NCBI GenBank assembly: GCA_029237695.1
Contig: CM055266.1
Span: forward strand, 12,727,805-12,791,804
Source of the DNA: Conchocele bisecta
Taxonomy: Eukaryota > Mollusca > Bivalvia > Lucinida > Thyasiridae
Reading direction: 5' to 3'
DNA length: 64,000 nt
In this document: in pieces, positions 11,911 to 23,586 of the stretch
How the letters are laid out: each line of letters begins with the position of its first letter
Position numbering within the stretch: position 1 is the stretch's first letter
Program-made: the position numbers and the translations under genes
Notes under the pieces: generated by a model
The model's database searches: none
Told to the model about the DNA's origin: nothing
Seen by the model: only the letters and a program-made list of their open reading frames with translations

Positions 11911-12846
11911 CTCCATGTGATTTTGTACCTTCGTACATCTGCGTAATTTCATTAAATATGTTTACAAAATTTTCAATATATTTCATAAATAAAGTCAAAA
12001 GTTGACAAAATGTTCAGAGTACATATACCTAATATAATTCCACATGTACCCTGAACATTTTGTCAACTTCTGACGCCATTTACGGAAAATATTGTAAATT
12101 TTGTAAACGTGTTTCATTAAATTACGCAGATGTCCGACGGTATCAGTCTTATTCAACCTTTACACTGTTGAATTAAATTGTGTCGTCTGCTATTTATTTT
12201 TCACCTAAAAAAAAATGCTTCGGCAGTATTTAGAATATACAGTCTACGCTCGTTTACTCGAAGTCCGTCGGACTGTGATAAATACTTCGAGTAAACCGAA
12301 GTTTGACGTAACGAAATCTGAACAGGACCTCGAAATATTGCCATACACGTTACGGGACGCAACTCTCATACGACCTGTGACACACGGAGTTACACTTTTG
12401 CAACTCTAACTGGTGATTAAATCAGATGAGCTAATTTTAATTGGTGTCGAGGAAATCACCTTTAACACTTATTCAAAGTTTGTTTACACAGGTAAACAAG
12501 TCCAGTCTTTTATCCGGCAAATTTGCGCCGCGAATTCGCACTTCGAGTGCAAACTAACACTTTGACTTAACGAGAGTGAAATACCACACATTTCTGTTTT
12601 CGGGACCTAACAATTAGTTTGAATTGGCAAAAATTTGACGTAATGAAATTCGACGTAATGAAATTCGACGTAATGTTACATTGAAAATAATAGGATCTGA
12701 AATGGGACTTGGACACGAATTCGACGTAACGACGGAATTCGACTTAACCGACTTTGAGTAAATGAATGTACATGTAGACTGTATTGTAAATTTTGTAAAC
12801 GTATTTCATGAAATTACGCAGATGTCCGAAGGTACAAAATCACATG
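11911..12846. mobile_element. Palindromic element with inverted ends, interrupted
   Basis: The left end CCATGTGATTTTGTACC (11911) is inverted at the right end (…GGTACAAAATCACATGG, to about 12846). A second right-type arm at about 12045-12140 forms a palindrome of about 210 bp with the left arm, centred near 12,040. The insert between about 12140 and 12780 contains a MITE-B-like end (AATTAAATTGTGTCGTCTGC). The preceding 11741-11910 holds only short fragments. Confidence 0.5.
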
Positions 12847-12924
12847 GCGTGTCTTATTTAAAGTAGTTCAAATTCAATGCGTATTTTGCTTTTACAAATG
12901 TATTATTTGTTTTCTTCCTTATTA

Positions 12925-13175
12925 TCCTTATTAAATAGGGAACAAATGAAAATAAAAAAAAATAAAAAATCACTTATTTGAGCTGCAAAAAGCAATTTTG
13001 CAGCTCAACTAAGTAAATTTTAAACTTTATGACAGTATTTTCGCCACTCAATGCATATTTTCACATTGCTGCGAGTATTTTGTACTCCCACTTTTGATAA
13101 TCAATGCGTATTCTGCTAACATAAGTGCGTAAAATACGCAAATACGAGCCTTATCTGGAGCTCTGTAAGTAACAC
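12925..13175. repeat. Interspersed repeat R1, copy 2, at the intron end
   Basis: Matches 8056-8330. Its last shared bases (TTATCTGGAGCTCTG) end near 13,175, about 19 bp before the splice acceptor at 13194. Confidence 0.6.
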
Positions 13176-13194
13176 AAATGAATATCACTTGTAG

Positions 13195-14180
13195 AGGCGT
13201 TATGGAATCAAGACAAGAATCAGAGTTTCTGGGACAATCGCGACCACCTGAAATCGCTAATGCAAAAACTAAACATAATCGCGCAATATAACAGCGGCTC
13301 TGGCACCCAGTGCTATTTAGTCCCATGTATGCTCAAGGAACGTCCGACCGTCATCTATAAGCAGCCCGACTGCGTCAATACGCCCGTGCTGTGTATAATG
13401 ATGACAAACGGCTTTCTTCCCGCCGGAATTTTCCATCGTCTGATTGCAGCGTGTATAGAACGCTGGCGAATCTCGAAACAAGGTCAAACTAGACTTATTT
13501 ACTGCGGTTATGGATGCTTTGATGTCGACGCCATCCATAAATTGTCGCTTTATTTCCGCGACGGCTTCATTCAGCTGTGGGTGAGCAACTATAGCAGTAA
13601 AGCGCTGCATCCTGCTACCAAAGTCTGCGAGAAGGTCAGGATTTTCGTAGTACAGGCATTGCAGAGGATTAACGAGTGCTTATGTCTCGCGCAGTTGTCT
13701 GACCTGGAAGTATCGATTAAATGTCCTTTAAAAAAACTGGACGACGTTGATACATGGGTTAGCGTCGAGGAGTTGCTAGAGGGACCCGAGGTAGTCTGCA
13801 GTGGCCACGGCACCGGCAAGAACCATTCGATGATCTGCTCTGAATTGCTACGTGATTGGTACGTTGACGTCATCCGTGATGACCAGGCAACGTCCGTTCT
13901 CTCCCCGTACGCACTTGACAAACGTCCCACTGACAGACAGTGTGCTCAGATCGCGGAGAAAATCGGCAAAGAGTACGAACAATTGGGTATTCATTTGGGA
14001 TTATCGCAACAGAAAATCGAACAAATCCAAAAGGATAAACCATATTCTGTCGACTGTACAAGGACAATTCTGTTGATATGGCGAAAACGGCTTGGTGAAA
14101 GTGCAACATTCCGTAAGCTGAAGCAAGAAATGGAGAATGTTTCTATTGACACCACAAATGTGTTGGCGTGTTTGAAGTGA
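13195..14180 (+). CDS. Terminal exon of COR-Death protein: COR C-terminal half plus Death domain
   Basis: The exon starts after CTTGTAG (acceptor 13193-13194) with AG-GCG-TTA-TGG and runs open to TGA at 14178-14180. Counting from the first internal Met (13260, 306 residues), residues 1-165 match the COR subdomain of metazoan Roco proteins (YLVPCMLKE, FLPAGIFHRLIAACIERW, LYFRDGFIQLWV). Residues about 222-301 form a Death domain (DRQCAQIAEKIGKEYEQLG, LGLSQQKIEQI, TILLIWRKRLGESATFRKL). The combination is seen in MFHAS1/Roco-like proteins of molluscs, where Death domains recruit signalling adaptors. The Met at 13260 is not the start, because the frame continues through the splice site to the 10196 exon. 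The GC content is higher than in the flanking repeats. No frameshift is seen. Confidence 0.85.
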
Positions 14181-14417
14181 AATTTTAGTGTGATGCAACA
14201 TTGGAAGCCGTAGTCGAACTCACTCGTGCCTATAGTCTGTTCCACATTTTGCTGCCGACGAACGTTCAATAACAAAAATGTCATCCTCCTGAAAAAAGAA
14301 ATTATGATAAAATTCCATCAAATATTCATTTAATTCTATGGGAAGTTAACATGGGACGTAAAAATGTTTGTTTTTGTGGCCCTGTCGAGTTTTGGCGGTG
14401 ACCTATAGGTTTCACCC

Positions 14418-14419
<2 letters not shown>

Positions 14420-14449
<30 letters not shown>

Positions 14450-14560
14450 GGTCGGTCGGTCGGTCGGTCGGTCGGTCGGTCGGTCGGTTCGGTCGGTTCT
14501 CCCGCCCGCCCGCCCGCCGCCCGCCCGCGCCCGTCCCGACCGTCCGTCCGTCTGTCTGTT
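14420..14560. repeat. Compound tetranucleotide microsatellite
   Basis: (CTGT)n changes to (CGGT)n, then to (CCGC)n and back to CCGTCTGT. Such graded GTCC-type tracts mark the 5' part of pearl-like elements here. Confidence 0.85.
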
Positions 14561-14811
14561 TACTTTTTGGATGTTTTTGTAAGATTATCTCAAATCACCT
14601 AAGGGGTCCTAAGTGCGTCGACAGACCACATTTTCTTTTGTTTTCTTAATTAGATCATTTCCAAACAATCTAGCCAGGTTTCCTCACTTTCCCCCATGTT
14701 AAATTATTTGATGGAATTTCATTAAATAAACAAAAATTGGGGAGGGTGTCTTTATTGTTATTGATGAAAAATTACTTACTTTTAAATATTTGTTTACATT
14801 TAATGTGTTTA

Positions 14812-15055
14812 ACCCTTAGACCGCTACACACAACAATTGTCGTCTGCCGTTGCTTTTATATCTTTCCTTATTTCTCAATAAAAACATGGTTTGACTGACA
14901 GCACTTCAGAATCGTTTCGATGGAAATTATTCTAAAGGGCTGTCAAAGCTTGTTGTAAAGTATTCTAAAGTGCTGTCAACGCATGTTTTTTATGATAAAA
15001 ATAGAAAATAAACAGTAGACGACAACAAATTAAAATAGCGATGTAAGGGTTAATA
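14812..15055. mobile_element. MITE-B inserted in MITE-A
   Basis: Inverted ends AACCCTTAGACC...TTGTCGTCTGCCGTTG and AACAGTAGACGACAA...AAGGGTTAA. The internal arms TGACAGCACTT and AAAGTGCTGTCA are repeated. Relatives are at 9120-9160, 10117-10188, 12145-12200 and inside 60607-61098. Confidence 0.6.
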
Positions 15056-15095
15056 GCCAAATGTTTCTTGGGCAGCAACACATGCAACAGACAGC

Positions 15096-15299
15096 AAATG
15101 ACATGTTTTCAAGTTGGTATTATCTTGTCAAATGATGTGGGTGGTTGGTCGGGCAAACGCGACGGCGTAAATTAACATTTAGGGGTTCCTCCTTATAAAG
15201 GAAGAATGATTTGCCTGGTTTGGCTCTCGGGTACGTTTTAAGCTCGACTATTCGAAGAATAGTTAGAGCTTATGTTGTCACCCCGGCGTCGGCGTCACG
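15096..15299. repeat. Interspersed fragment shared with 22737-22840
   Basis: GGGTGGTTGGTCGGGC followed by GCGACGGC and ATAAATTAA-type sequence recurs at 22,738. A pearl-type head follows (TCGACTATTCGAAGAATAG, about 15245-15263). Confidence 0.45.
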
Positions 15300-16335
15300 C
15301 GTTAAGGTTTTTAGTCAAGCTTGTATATGGAATACTACTGGCCCTACACCCACCATACTTGGACAACTTCATCTCCTAGTGATGTACATCAATAACCCCT
15401 GATCTATATTTGACCTTGACCTACATTTCCTCTTGAATTACTTAGTTAATTCCCCTTGGTTAAGGTTTTTAGTCAAGCTTGTATATGGAATACTCCTTGC
15501 CCTACACCCACCATACTTGGACAACTTCATCTCCTAGTGATGTACATCAACAACCCCTGACCTATATTTGACCTTGACCTACATTTAACCTTGAATTACT
15601 TAGTTAATTCCCCTTGGTTAAGGTTTTTAGTCAACCTTTGTTAAGTTTTTTTTTAGTCAAGCTTGTACATGGAATACTAGTGTGCATACAGACACCATAC
15701 TTGGACAACCTTTTCTCATAGGGATGTACATCAATAACCCCTGATCTATATTTGACCTTCACCTACATTTCCTCTTGAATTACATCGTTAATTCCCCTTG
15801 GTTAAGGTTTTTAGTCAAGCTTGTAGATGGAATAATCCTGGCCCTACACCAACCATACTTGGACAACTTCATCTCCTAGTGATGTACATCAACAACCCCT
15901 GACCTATATTTGACCTTGACCTACATTTAACCTTGAATTACTTACTTAATTCCCCTTGGTTAAGGTTTTTAGTCGACCTTGGTTAAGGTTTTTAGTCAAG
16001 CTTGTACATGGAATACTAGTGTGCATACAGACACCATACTTGGACAACCTTTTCTCATAGGGATGTACATCAATAACCCCTGATCTATATTTGACCTTGA
16101 CCTACATTTCCTCTTGAATTACTTAGTTCATTCCCCTTGGTTAAGGTTTTTAGTCGAGCGTGTATATGGAATACTCCTGGGCCTACATCAACCACACTTG
16201 GACAACTTCATCTCCTAGTGTTGTATATCAATAATCCCTGACCTATATTTGACCTTCACCTACTTTTATCCTTGGAATACTTGTTATTTCCCCTTGGTTA
16301 AGGTTTTTAGTCAAGCTTGTATATGGAATCTCTTT
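15300..16335 (+). repeat. Tandem array, units of about 160 bp
   Basis: About six and a half units start with TTAAGGTTTTTAGTCAAGC and contain ATACTTGGACAAC and TTTGACCTTGACCTAC. Some units have a short internal duplication. Pearl-type core repeats; no coding sense. Confidence 0.8.
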
Positions 16336-16735
16336 TGTTACCTGGGAGTTGAATTGGGTTATTGCCCATTATAAAAGTAGTAAGATTATTACTGAACCAA
16401 CTGCTTTTGGGAGGGGGCCAAGTGATTCTGGTGTGGCGAGGACCTGGCATCAGATCAGGATTAATCTGATTTCAGGGCTGAATATATAGTTTTTTTTATT
16501 GTAAATATTCAGAGTTCTGATTTTGGGATTTTCCCCCCATTTGTACATGTACTTGTACAGGTAATATATGGGATTTAGTACTAAACCCATTGACCCGGCC
16601 TTAAATGATCGTAGCTGTTGATAGGCCATTAAGCCCCAACAAAGAAACTGTCAAATGATATTCAGTGTCCTGATCTGGTGCCAAGCACCCTGGTTTTTCC
16701 CTCAGATACATTTGTATGCCACCTACGCGATAGCA
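16336..16735. repeat. SINE-like or retro-repeat fragment, three copies in window
   Basis: GGGCCAAGTGATTCTGGTGT...CTGGCATCAGATCAGG...TTTCAGGGCTGAATATATA recurs at about 22,935-23,060 and 23,310-23,430. All copies end near a C-run. Confidence 0.5.
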
Positions 16736-17340
16736 AGGGGGGGGGGGCATATTGCGTTGCTCTTGAGGTTACGTCCATTCGTATGTCTGTTGGTGTACAT
16801 TTACGTCGAAAAGCTTATAAGAGTTTGTCCAACACGTAATTTCTTCAATATAATTCGAAGGATTGCTTCGATACTTGGACACTTGAATCACCTGAACATT
16901 TGTCACACACGCACGCCACCATTAACACGACCTTCACCTTTGTCACCTTTGAAATGTCGCGAAAACACTTTTGTTGCGTCGAAAAGTTTGTAAGAATTTA
17001 TCTAACATGTCATATCTTCAATATTATGCTAAGGATTGCTTCGATACTTGGACGCTTGAATCACCTGACCATTTTTCACACACTCACGCCACCATTAACA
17101 TGACCTGACTGTTGTGACCTTCAAAATGTCATTGAAAAGTTTGTATGAGTTTCTCCAACATGTACCGTAATTAATTCAATATTACGCGAAGGATTGCTTT
17201 CATTCTTGGACACTTTAATCGCCTAAACATTTGTGACAAACATGCGCCACCATTAACACCACCTTGACCCTCGTCACCTTCGAAATGTTGCTGAAACACT
17301 TAGCCATTTTGTTTTGTGGCTTTGCCTCATTTCTTGTTCT
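16736..17340 (+). mobile_element. Pearl-like element with three cores of about 155 bp
   Basis: After a G-run, cores contain GTCGAAAAG(T/C)TT, GGATTGCTTCGATACTTGGAC and CCACCATTAACA. The 3' end is TGTGGCTTTGCCTCATTTCTTGTTC (about 17315-17340, short stem then TTCTTGTT). Confidence 0.6.
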
Positions 17341-18224
17341 TTTCAGCTCGCCTGCACGAAGTGCAGAAGAGGTTATGGCATACCCACAGCGTCGTCGGCG
17401 TCGTCCACAAACTTAACGTTGGGGTAAATCTCTTATAACTTCTGTTTCCTTTCATGGAACACCTTGTTATTTCATACATGCATTCCTCAGATGACCCTCT
17501 ATCATGCTGTAGCAAATCCATGACCCAGCACCCAGCCCTTACCCCAAGTTCAAGGTCACAAACTTGGCACATTCATAAACTTAACGTTGGGTAAATATCT
17601 TATAACTTCTGTTTCCTTTCATGGAACACCTTGTTATTTCATACATGCATTCCTCAGATGACCCTCTATCATGCTGTAGCAAATCCATGACCTACCACCC
17701 AACCCTTAACGTTGGGGTAAATGTCTTATAACATCTGTTTTCTTTCATGGAATGCCTTGATATTTCATACACGCATTCATCTGATCATACTCTATCGTGC
17801 TATAGCAAATCTATGACCCACCGCTCACCCCTTACCCCAAGGTCTTGGTCACAAACTTGGCACATTCATAAACTTAACGTTGGGGTAAATGTCTGATAAC
17901 ATCTGTTTCCTTTGATGGAACGCCTTGATATTTCATACATACATTCCTGAGATGACCCTCTATTATGCTGTAGCAAATCCACAACCCACCACCCAACCCT
18001 TACCCCAAAGTCAAGGTCACAAACTTAGCATGTTCATAAACTTTACATTGGGGTAAATGTTGTGTAACTTCTGTCTGTTTACACTTTGAACGTTTTGATA
18101 GTTCATTATCATACATGAATTCATCTGATGATCCGCTATTGTGCTACAGCAAATCCATGACCCACCTCCACCCATTTCCCCAAGATCAACATCATAAACT
18201 TAACGTTGGAGCAAATGTCTTTTT

Positions 18225-19787
18225 ATGCCCCACCACGATAGTGGAAGGGGCATTTAGTGTTACCCTTGTCCGTCCGTCCGTCTGTCCGTCCCGTCCCGTC
18301 CCGTCCCGTCCGTCCGGTCTGTCCGTCCGTCACAAAACTTTAACGCTCGGGTAAATGTCTCATAATTTCGTCATCCTTTGACCGATCTGGGGGCCGTTTC
18401 ACTAAACTTCCTACGACTAAAATGTTCGTAAGTGCAAAATTATGATAGTCTGTAAATTTCACATTAACAATGTGTTCTTGTAAATAATTATTGGATTTAC
18501 ATTTATTGAGCATAGGCTGCATATGCAGCCTATGCTCAATAAATGTAAATCCATAAATTTAAATTTACAGACGATCTTAAATTTGCACTTACGAACATTT
18601 TAGTCGTAGGAAGTTTAGTGAAACGAGCCCCTGCTTCATATTTCATATACACATTGCTCTAATTGTCCTCTACTGCCCTGTGCCAAATCCACGTGTGTCC
18701 TGCCCCCGCCAAGCCCAGGGTCAAGGTCACATACTTGGTGCTTCAAAAACTTTAACGCTCAGGTAAATATATCTTATAATTTCTCTTTCCATTCACGGAT
18801 CAGCTTCATATTTCATATACGCATTGCTCTAATGGTCCTCTACCGCACTGTGCCAAATCCACGTTCGTCCTGCCCCCGCCAAGCCCAGGGTCAAGGTCAC
18901 ATACTTAGTGCTTCAAAAGCTTTAACGCTCCGGTAAATATCTTATAATTTCTGTTTTATTTCACGGAGCAGCTTCATATTTCATATACGCATTGCTCTAA
19001 TGGTCCTCTACTGCTGTGTGCCAAATCCACGTTCGTCCTGCCCCCGCCAAGCCCAGGGTCAAGGTCACATACTTAGTCCTTCAAAAACTTTTAACGCTCA
19101 TGTAAATATCTTATAATTTCTGTTTTATTTCACGGATCAGCTTCATATACGCATTGCTCTAATGGTCCTCTACCGCCCTGTGCCAAATCCACGTTCGTCC
19201 TGCCCCCGCCAAGCCCAGGGTCAAGGTCACATACTTGGTGCTTCCAAAACTTTAGCGCTCAGGTAAATATCTTATAATTTCTCTTTCCATTCACGGATCA
19301 GCTTCATATTTCATATACGCATTTCTCTAATGCTCATCTAACCGCCCTGTGCCAAATCCACGTTTGTCCTGCCCCCGCCAAGCCCAGGGTCAAGGTCACA
19401 TACTTATTGCTTCAAAAACTTTAACGCTCCGGTAAATATCTTATAATTTCTCTTTCCATTCACGGATCAGCTTCATATTTCATATACGCATTGCTGTAAT
19501 GCTCCTCTAACCGCCCTGTGCCAAATCCACGTTTTTCCTGCCCCCGCCAAGCCCAGGGTCAAGGTCACATACTTAGTGCTTCAAAAACTTTAACGCTCAG
19601 GTAAATATCTTATAATTTCTGTTTTCTTTCTCGGATCAGCTTCATATTTCATATACGCATTGCTCTAATGGTCCTCTACCGCCCTGTGCCAAATCCGCTC
19701 CGGTAAAAAAATGTTTTACTTGGAATTTGGCCTCATTTATTATGAAAGCGATATGTGGGGCATCCGTGTTCTATGAACACATTTTCT
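18225..19787 (+). mobile_element. Pearl-like element (type P5) inserted in P8
   Basis: Head hairpin ATGCCCCACCA...GGAAGGGGCAT (18225-18253), GTCC-type microsatellite, then about eight cores of about 170 bp with GCCAAGCCCAGGGTCAAGGTC. It ends at hairpin GTGTTCTATGAACAC then ATTTTCTA (19766-19788). The flanks rejoin as a normal P8 core (AAATGTCTTTTTATAA). Confidence 0.7.
18390..18631. mobile_element. PIF/Harbinger-like MITE
   Basis: Near-perfect palindrome of about 240 bp with ends GGGGCCGTTTCACTAAAC and GTTTAGTGAAACGAGCCCC. The centre is near 18,515 (GGCTGCATATGCAGCC). It sits within the first P5 core; the flanks rejoin as GATCTGCTTCATA with a 2-3 bp (TG/CTG) duplication. The family assignment is from the terminal pattern only. 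Confidence 0.65.
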
Positions 19788-20283
19788 ATTTATAAATTTG
19801 TTTCTTTGTAGGGAACACCTTCATATTTCATACATGCATTCATCTGATGATACTCTATTTTGCTACAGCAAATCCATGACCCACCCCCCCCCCCCACCCC
19901 TTTCCCCAAGGTCAATGTCACAAACTTAGCACATTTATACATGCATTCCTCATGTGAATAGCTATCATGCTGTAGAAAATCACAAAAACTTAGTGTGTTC
20001 ATAAACTTAACGCTGGGTTAAATTTTGTTTTAAATTTTTGTTTTTCCTTCTCTTTTCAGGGATCGCATTGATATTTCATACATGCATTCATCTTAATATG
20101 CTATATCATGCTATATCAAATCCACGACCCACCTTCCACCACTGACCTCAATGTCAAGGTCCACCGCACACCCCTTATCCCAAGGTCAAGTTATATAATA
20201 TTCATGTTTTTTATACAACTGTGCCAAGTTTGAATGAAGGCTGCCAACAGACGAGCTTCGTTGTCTTCTGACAACTCTTGTTG

Positions 20284-21608
20284 TTAAAATGATGATCATC
20301 GTGAAATCCAAGATGGCCGCCGTTGAAAAGTAGATGAAATTCTCAAAAAATCTTCTTCTCACGAACCGCCAGGCTAATTTGGACGAAGCTTGATATGAAT
20401 GATCGATAGTTAACGATGTTTCAGATTCCTTCAAATGGTGGTCCCCCGGGTCAAAAATGGGCGGGGCAGGAGGGGTCAAGTAGGGGTCAAATTTCACATT
20501 TGACCGAATATGGTCATGTCATATATTAATTCGAAGGTATGGACGAAACGATCACTTACGAGCATTTTTTGTCGAAATCAGATGATTAAATCATCCAAGA
20601 TGGCTGCCGAAAGGTCAAAATGTTGTTCTTTTATTAAAGATTTCAAACGTCTTCTTCATACAAACCGCTTGGCCATTGGTAGCAAACTTCGCAGTTATGG
20701 TCCATTGGTAAAACCTTTTGAGTCTTGTTAAAATGGCGGTCATCGTTAATCCAAGATGGCGGCCGTCTAAAAATAGCACAACATTTTAAAAAATGTTCTT
20801 CTCACGAACCACCAGACCAATTTCTACGAAAATTGGCAGAAATGATCGATGTACAATGCTTTTTCAAATTTGTTAAAATGGTTTTCCCCCACGTGGCAAA
20901 AATGGGGTAAAATTTCATTTTTTGACGGAATATGGTCTTATAATATATCAAATCAAAGGTATTGATGAGGCGATCGCTGTGGTGCTGTTTTCATCCAATC
21001 GGATGATTACATCATCCAAGATGGCTGCCGAAAGGTCAAAATGTCGTTCTTTTATTAGAGATTTCAAATGTCTTCTTCATACAGACCGCTTGGCCATTGG
21101 TGGCCAAACTTCGCAGTTATGGTTCATTGGTAAAGCCTTTTCAGTTCTGTTAAAAAATGGCGGTCGTCGTTAATCCTCTAAAAATAGCATAAATTCTTAA
21201 AAAATGTTCTCACGAACCACCAGACCGATTTCGACGAAACTTGACAGGAATGATCGATGTACAATGCTTTTTCAAAGCTGTTAAAATGGTGACCTCTGGA
21301 TCAAAAATGGGCATGGCCTGGGGGGTCAAATAGGGGTCAACTTTTTTACGGAATATGGTTATATAATACATAAAATCTAGGGATTGCAATAAAAAGTAGG
21401 CTGGAAACATCCTGTTGTGGTCTCCAAACCTCTCAAAGTTGTGTAAGATATATCTGTACATATCGCGAGACAACTCCTACCCTGGTGACTTCTCTAGTTT
21501 ATCACATTGACATTTTGTGCCTTTCATTGGCTTATTTTGATGTATATGTAGTGACAACTTTTGTGACATTGCACAGGTGAGCGATATAGGGCCATCATGG
21601 CCCTCTTG
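20284..21608 (+). mobile_element. Pearl-like element (type P6), head missing
   Basis: Three to four long repeats with CCAAGATGGC(G/C)GCC, TCGACGAAACTTG, AATGATCGATGTACAATGC and TGACGGAATATGGT. It ends GGGCCATCATGGCCC then TCTTGTT (about 21589-21608). Matches the complete copy at 42375-43966. Confidence 0.65.
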
Positions 21609-21739
21609 TTTATGTGACAGTTGAATCTGGTTATACAGCTTATGTGAGTATTACGATTATTCGTAATCCTATTTTAGCTGATTGTTATCCCCTCTATGTA
21701 ATACAGGGGGTATATCCATGTTTTACAAACATTATGTAT

Positions 21740-22113
21740 ACTGTCTGTTCCACGTTTTGCTGCCGACGAAATTTTGGCTATTACCGATACACACATCAAA
21801 TCTAACAAATATTTAAATATATGTACTTTTTCATCAATAATAAAAAAGTGACCCCCTTCAATTTTTTTATTTTATGAAATTCCATCAAATAATGATTTTA
21901 TTGCCAAAAAAAGATTGGATTTTCCTATGGGAATTTAACTTGGGGCTAAGAACAGAATTTTTTTTTTGGAGTTTGTGAACCAATTTTCAAAATCTAACTT
22001 TTGTTTTCTTGGTTACATTATTTCCAATCTATCTTGCCAGGTTTCCGAGTCAATTTCCACTTAGTGTGTTTACTAGCCAAGAGTTCGTCGGCAGCAAAAC
22101 ATGGAACAGACAG
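21740..22113. mobile_element. MITE-A, full-length copy
   Basis: Ends ACTGTCTGTTCCACGTTTTG and its complement (CAAAACATGGAACAGACAGT) extend inward about 45 bp as inverted repeats (TGCCGACGAA, TTGGCTA). No ORF. Confidence 0.7.
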
Positions 22114-22440
22114 TTGTTTAATCTATGGGTTGCAATGACAATCGTTATTGTGATTTATACTACACAATATTTTACTAGAAACGTGAATATTTGTGTTTCT
22201 GGTATTAGGTTGCACATAGTTAGCCGGTGCATTTTAATATCCTGGTTGAATTGTGTCATGTTGAAAAATGCACCGGTTTCCTGGTTAGATGCCACTCAGT
22301 TCTACTTAGATAGCATAAATATTTTTTGTCTAGTAACCGGCGCAAATTTCTTGCGCCGGTTACTAGATCAAAATGTGTTTTACAATTTCTTCAGCATTTA
22401 GCTTGTCACGTTACGTAACTCACTATGGAGAGGAAGTGTG
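22114..22440. other. Non-coding, with two inverted repeats
   Basis: TCTAGTAACCGGCGCAA pairs with TTGCGCCGGTTACTAGA (about 22329-22368). CCGGTGCATTTT at about 22222 pairs with AAAATGCACCGG at about 22264-22275. These flank the tRNA-like segment and may belong to its element. Confidence 0.5.
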
Positions 22441-22446
22441 TATTCA

Positions 22447-22523
22447 TGCCCAGTTAGCTGAGTCGGTAGAGCAATGGTATGGCAAACCAGCAGTCACCGG
22501 GTTCGAGTCCCGCGCCGGTGCAC
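22447..22523 (+). ncRNA. tRNA-like sequence, probably a tRNA-derived SINE head or tRNA pseudogene
   Basis: It has an A-box (TAGCTGAGTCGG) and a B-box (GGTTCGAGTCC) at tRNA spacing. An anticodon arm TGGT-ATGGCAA-ACCA would give anticodon GGC (Ala). The T arm pairs over only about four base pairs and the acceptor strands (GCCCAGT / CCGGTGC) pair poorly. A functional tRNA is therefore unlikely. Confidence 0.45.
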
Positions 22524-22736
22524 TTCTTTTCTCGCCCTGTGACAAGCTAAATGTATATTAGTCAGGAATCCGGTGCCAATTTCGACGCAAATCATTTTAC
22601 ATGTAATTCCATAGCCATGAAATTATATTTTATACAAGAAATTTAGTACCGTATATTATACATGTATACCTACAGGCTTGAATGAATACACAGTTTACCT
22701 TACGCAATTGTATTTGTATGCTTTTGATGCATCCTG

Positions 22737-23544
22737 GTGGGTGGTTGGTCGGGCGAAAGCGACGGCATAAATTAAAGTATGGGTTAGGTAATTTAACGAT
22801 CGGGGTTCGTCCTTGCCGCAATCCCGACTGGAAACCTGGTTTTGCCCTCACATACATCTTTGGCATTTTGTATCTGACAGTTGAATCTGGTTATATCCCT
22901 TATTTGAGTATTACAATTATTCGTAATCCTATGTAGGGGAACGGGCCAAGTGACTTTGGTGTGATATGGACCTGGCACCAGGTCAGGTTATTCTAATTTC
23001 AGGGCTGACTATATTTTTTCTTGATGTAAATATTCCGTTCTGATTTTGGGATTTCCCCCCCCCCCCCCCCCCAGCCCCGTGCAGGCACCGGGGCGGGATC
23101 AACTGATCCTGAGAATAGTGCTGCAGTAGCCATTGCTTGTCGTAAAAGGCGACTAAACTGGCTTAACGATTGGGTTCATACTTTCCGGAACCCACTAAAC
23201 CGGATTTGGCCCTCATGTACATTTTTGGCTTTCTTGTATGTGAGAGTTGAGTCGGGCTATGCCCCTATATAAAATTAAGATTAGCACTAATCCTATTACT
23301 TTAGGGATGGGATAAATGATGCTGGTGTGGCGAGGGCCTGGCACCAGATCAGGTTGTTCTAATTTCAGGACTGAATATATATTTTGATTGTAAATATTGA
23401 GTTCTGAAGTTGGGATTTACCCCCCTCGGAGTCTCGGACAGGTGGATACGGGACACGACCCCGTTGACCCGTCTGCGTGTAGACTCACTGAGGCTTGTAC
23501 CTCTATGTCAGAAAAGCGGACGTTAACCCTATTCACTCACTCAC

Positions 23545-23586
<42 letters not shown>

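Larger units (their letters stand above)
10354..13194. other. Intron of the COR-Death gene, filled with TEs
   Basis: This 2.8-kb interval between two phase-matched exons contains pearl cores, a palindromic element (11911-12846) and repeat R1 ending about 19 bp before the acceptor. Three tandem 15-bp blocks ending GACGTAATG lie at about 12638-12681. No other exon was recognised. Confidence 0.65.
14231..15095. mobile_element. MITE-A copy, expanded by insertions
   Basis: Left end AGTCTGTTCCACATTTTGCTG (about 14235) and decayed right end GCAGCAACACATGCAACAGAC (about 15075-15093) match the termini of 21740-22113 and 51253-51435. Inside are the microsatellite at 14420-14560 and MITE-B at 14812-15055. 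The remaining internal sequence (AAATTCCATCAAATA, GCCAGGTTTCC) matches 21,870-22,060. Confidence 0.6.
17343..20282 (+). mobile_element. Pearl-like element (type P8) with a nested pearl-like element
   Basis: Begins AGCTCGCCTGCACGAAGTGC (hairpin) and ends GTTGTCTTCTGACAAC followed by TCTTGTT (about 20259-20282). Cores of about 175 bp contain AACTTAACGTTGGGGTAAAT and GGTCACAAACTTGGCACATTC. It is interrupted by the element at 18225-19787. Confidence 0.7.

Noticed and set aside
15300..16335. CRISPR-like regular repeats
   Set aside because: Units are long (about 160 bp), contiguous and without unique spacers, in a eukaryotic context. These are pearl-type tandem cores.
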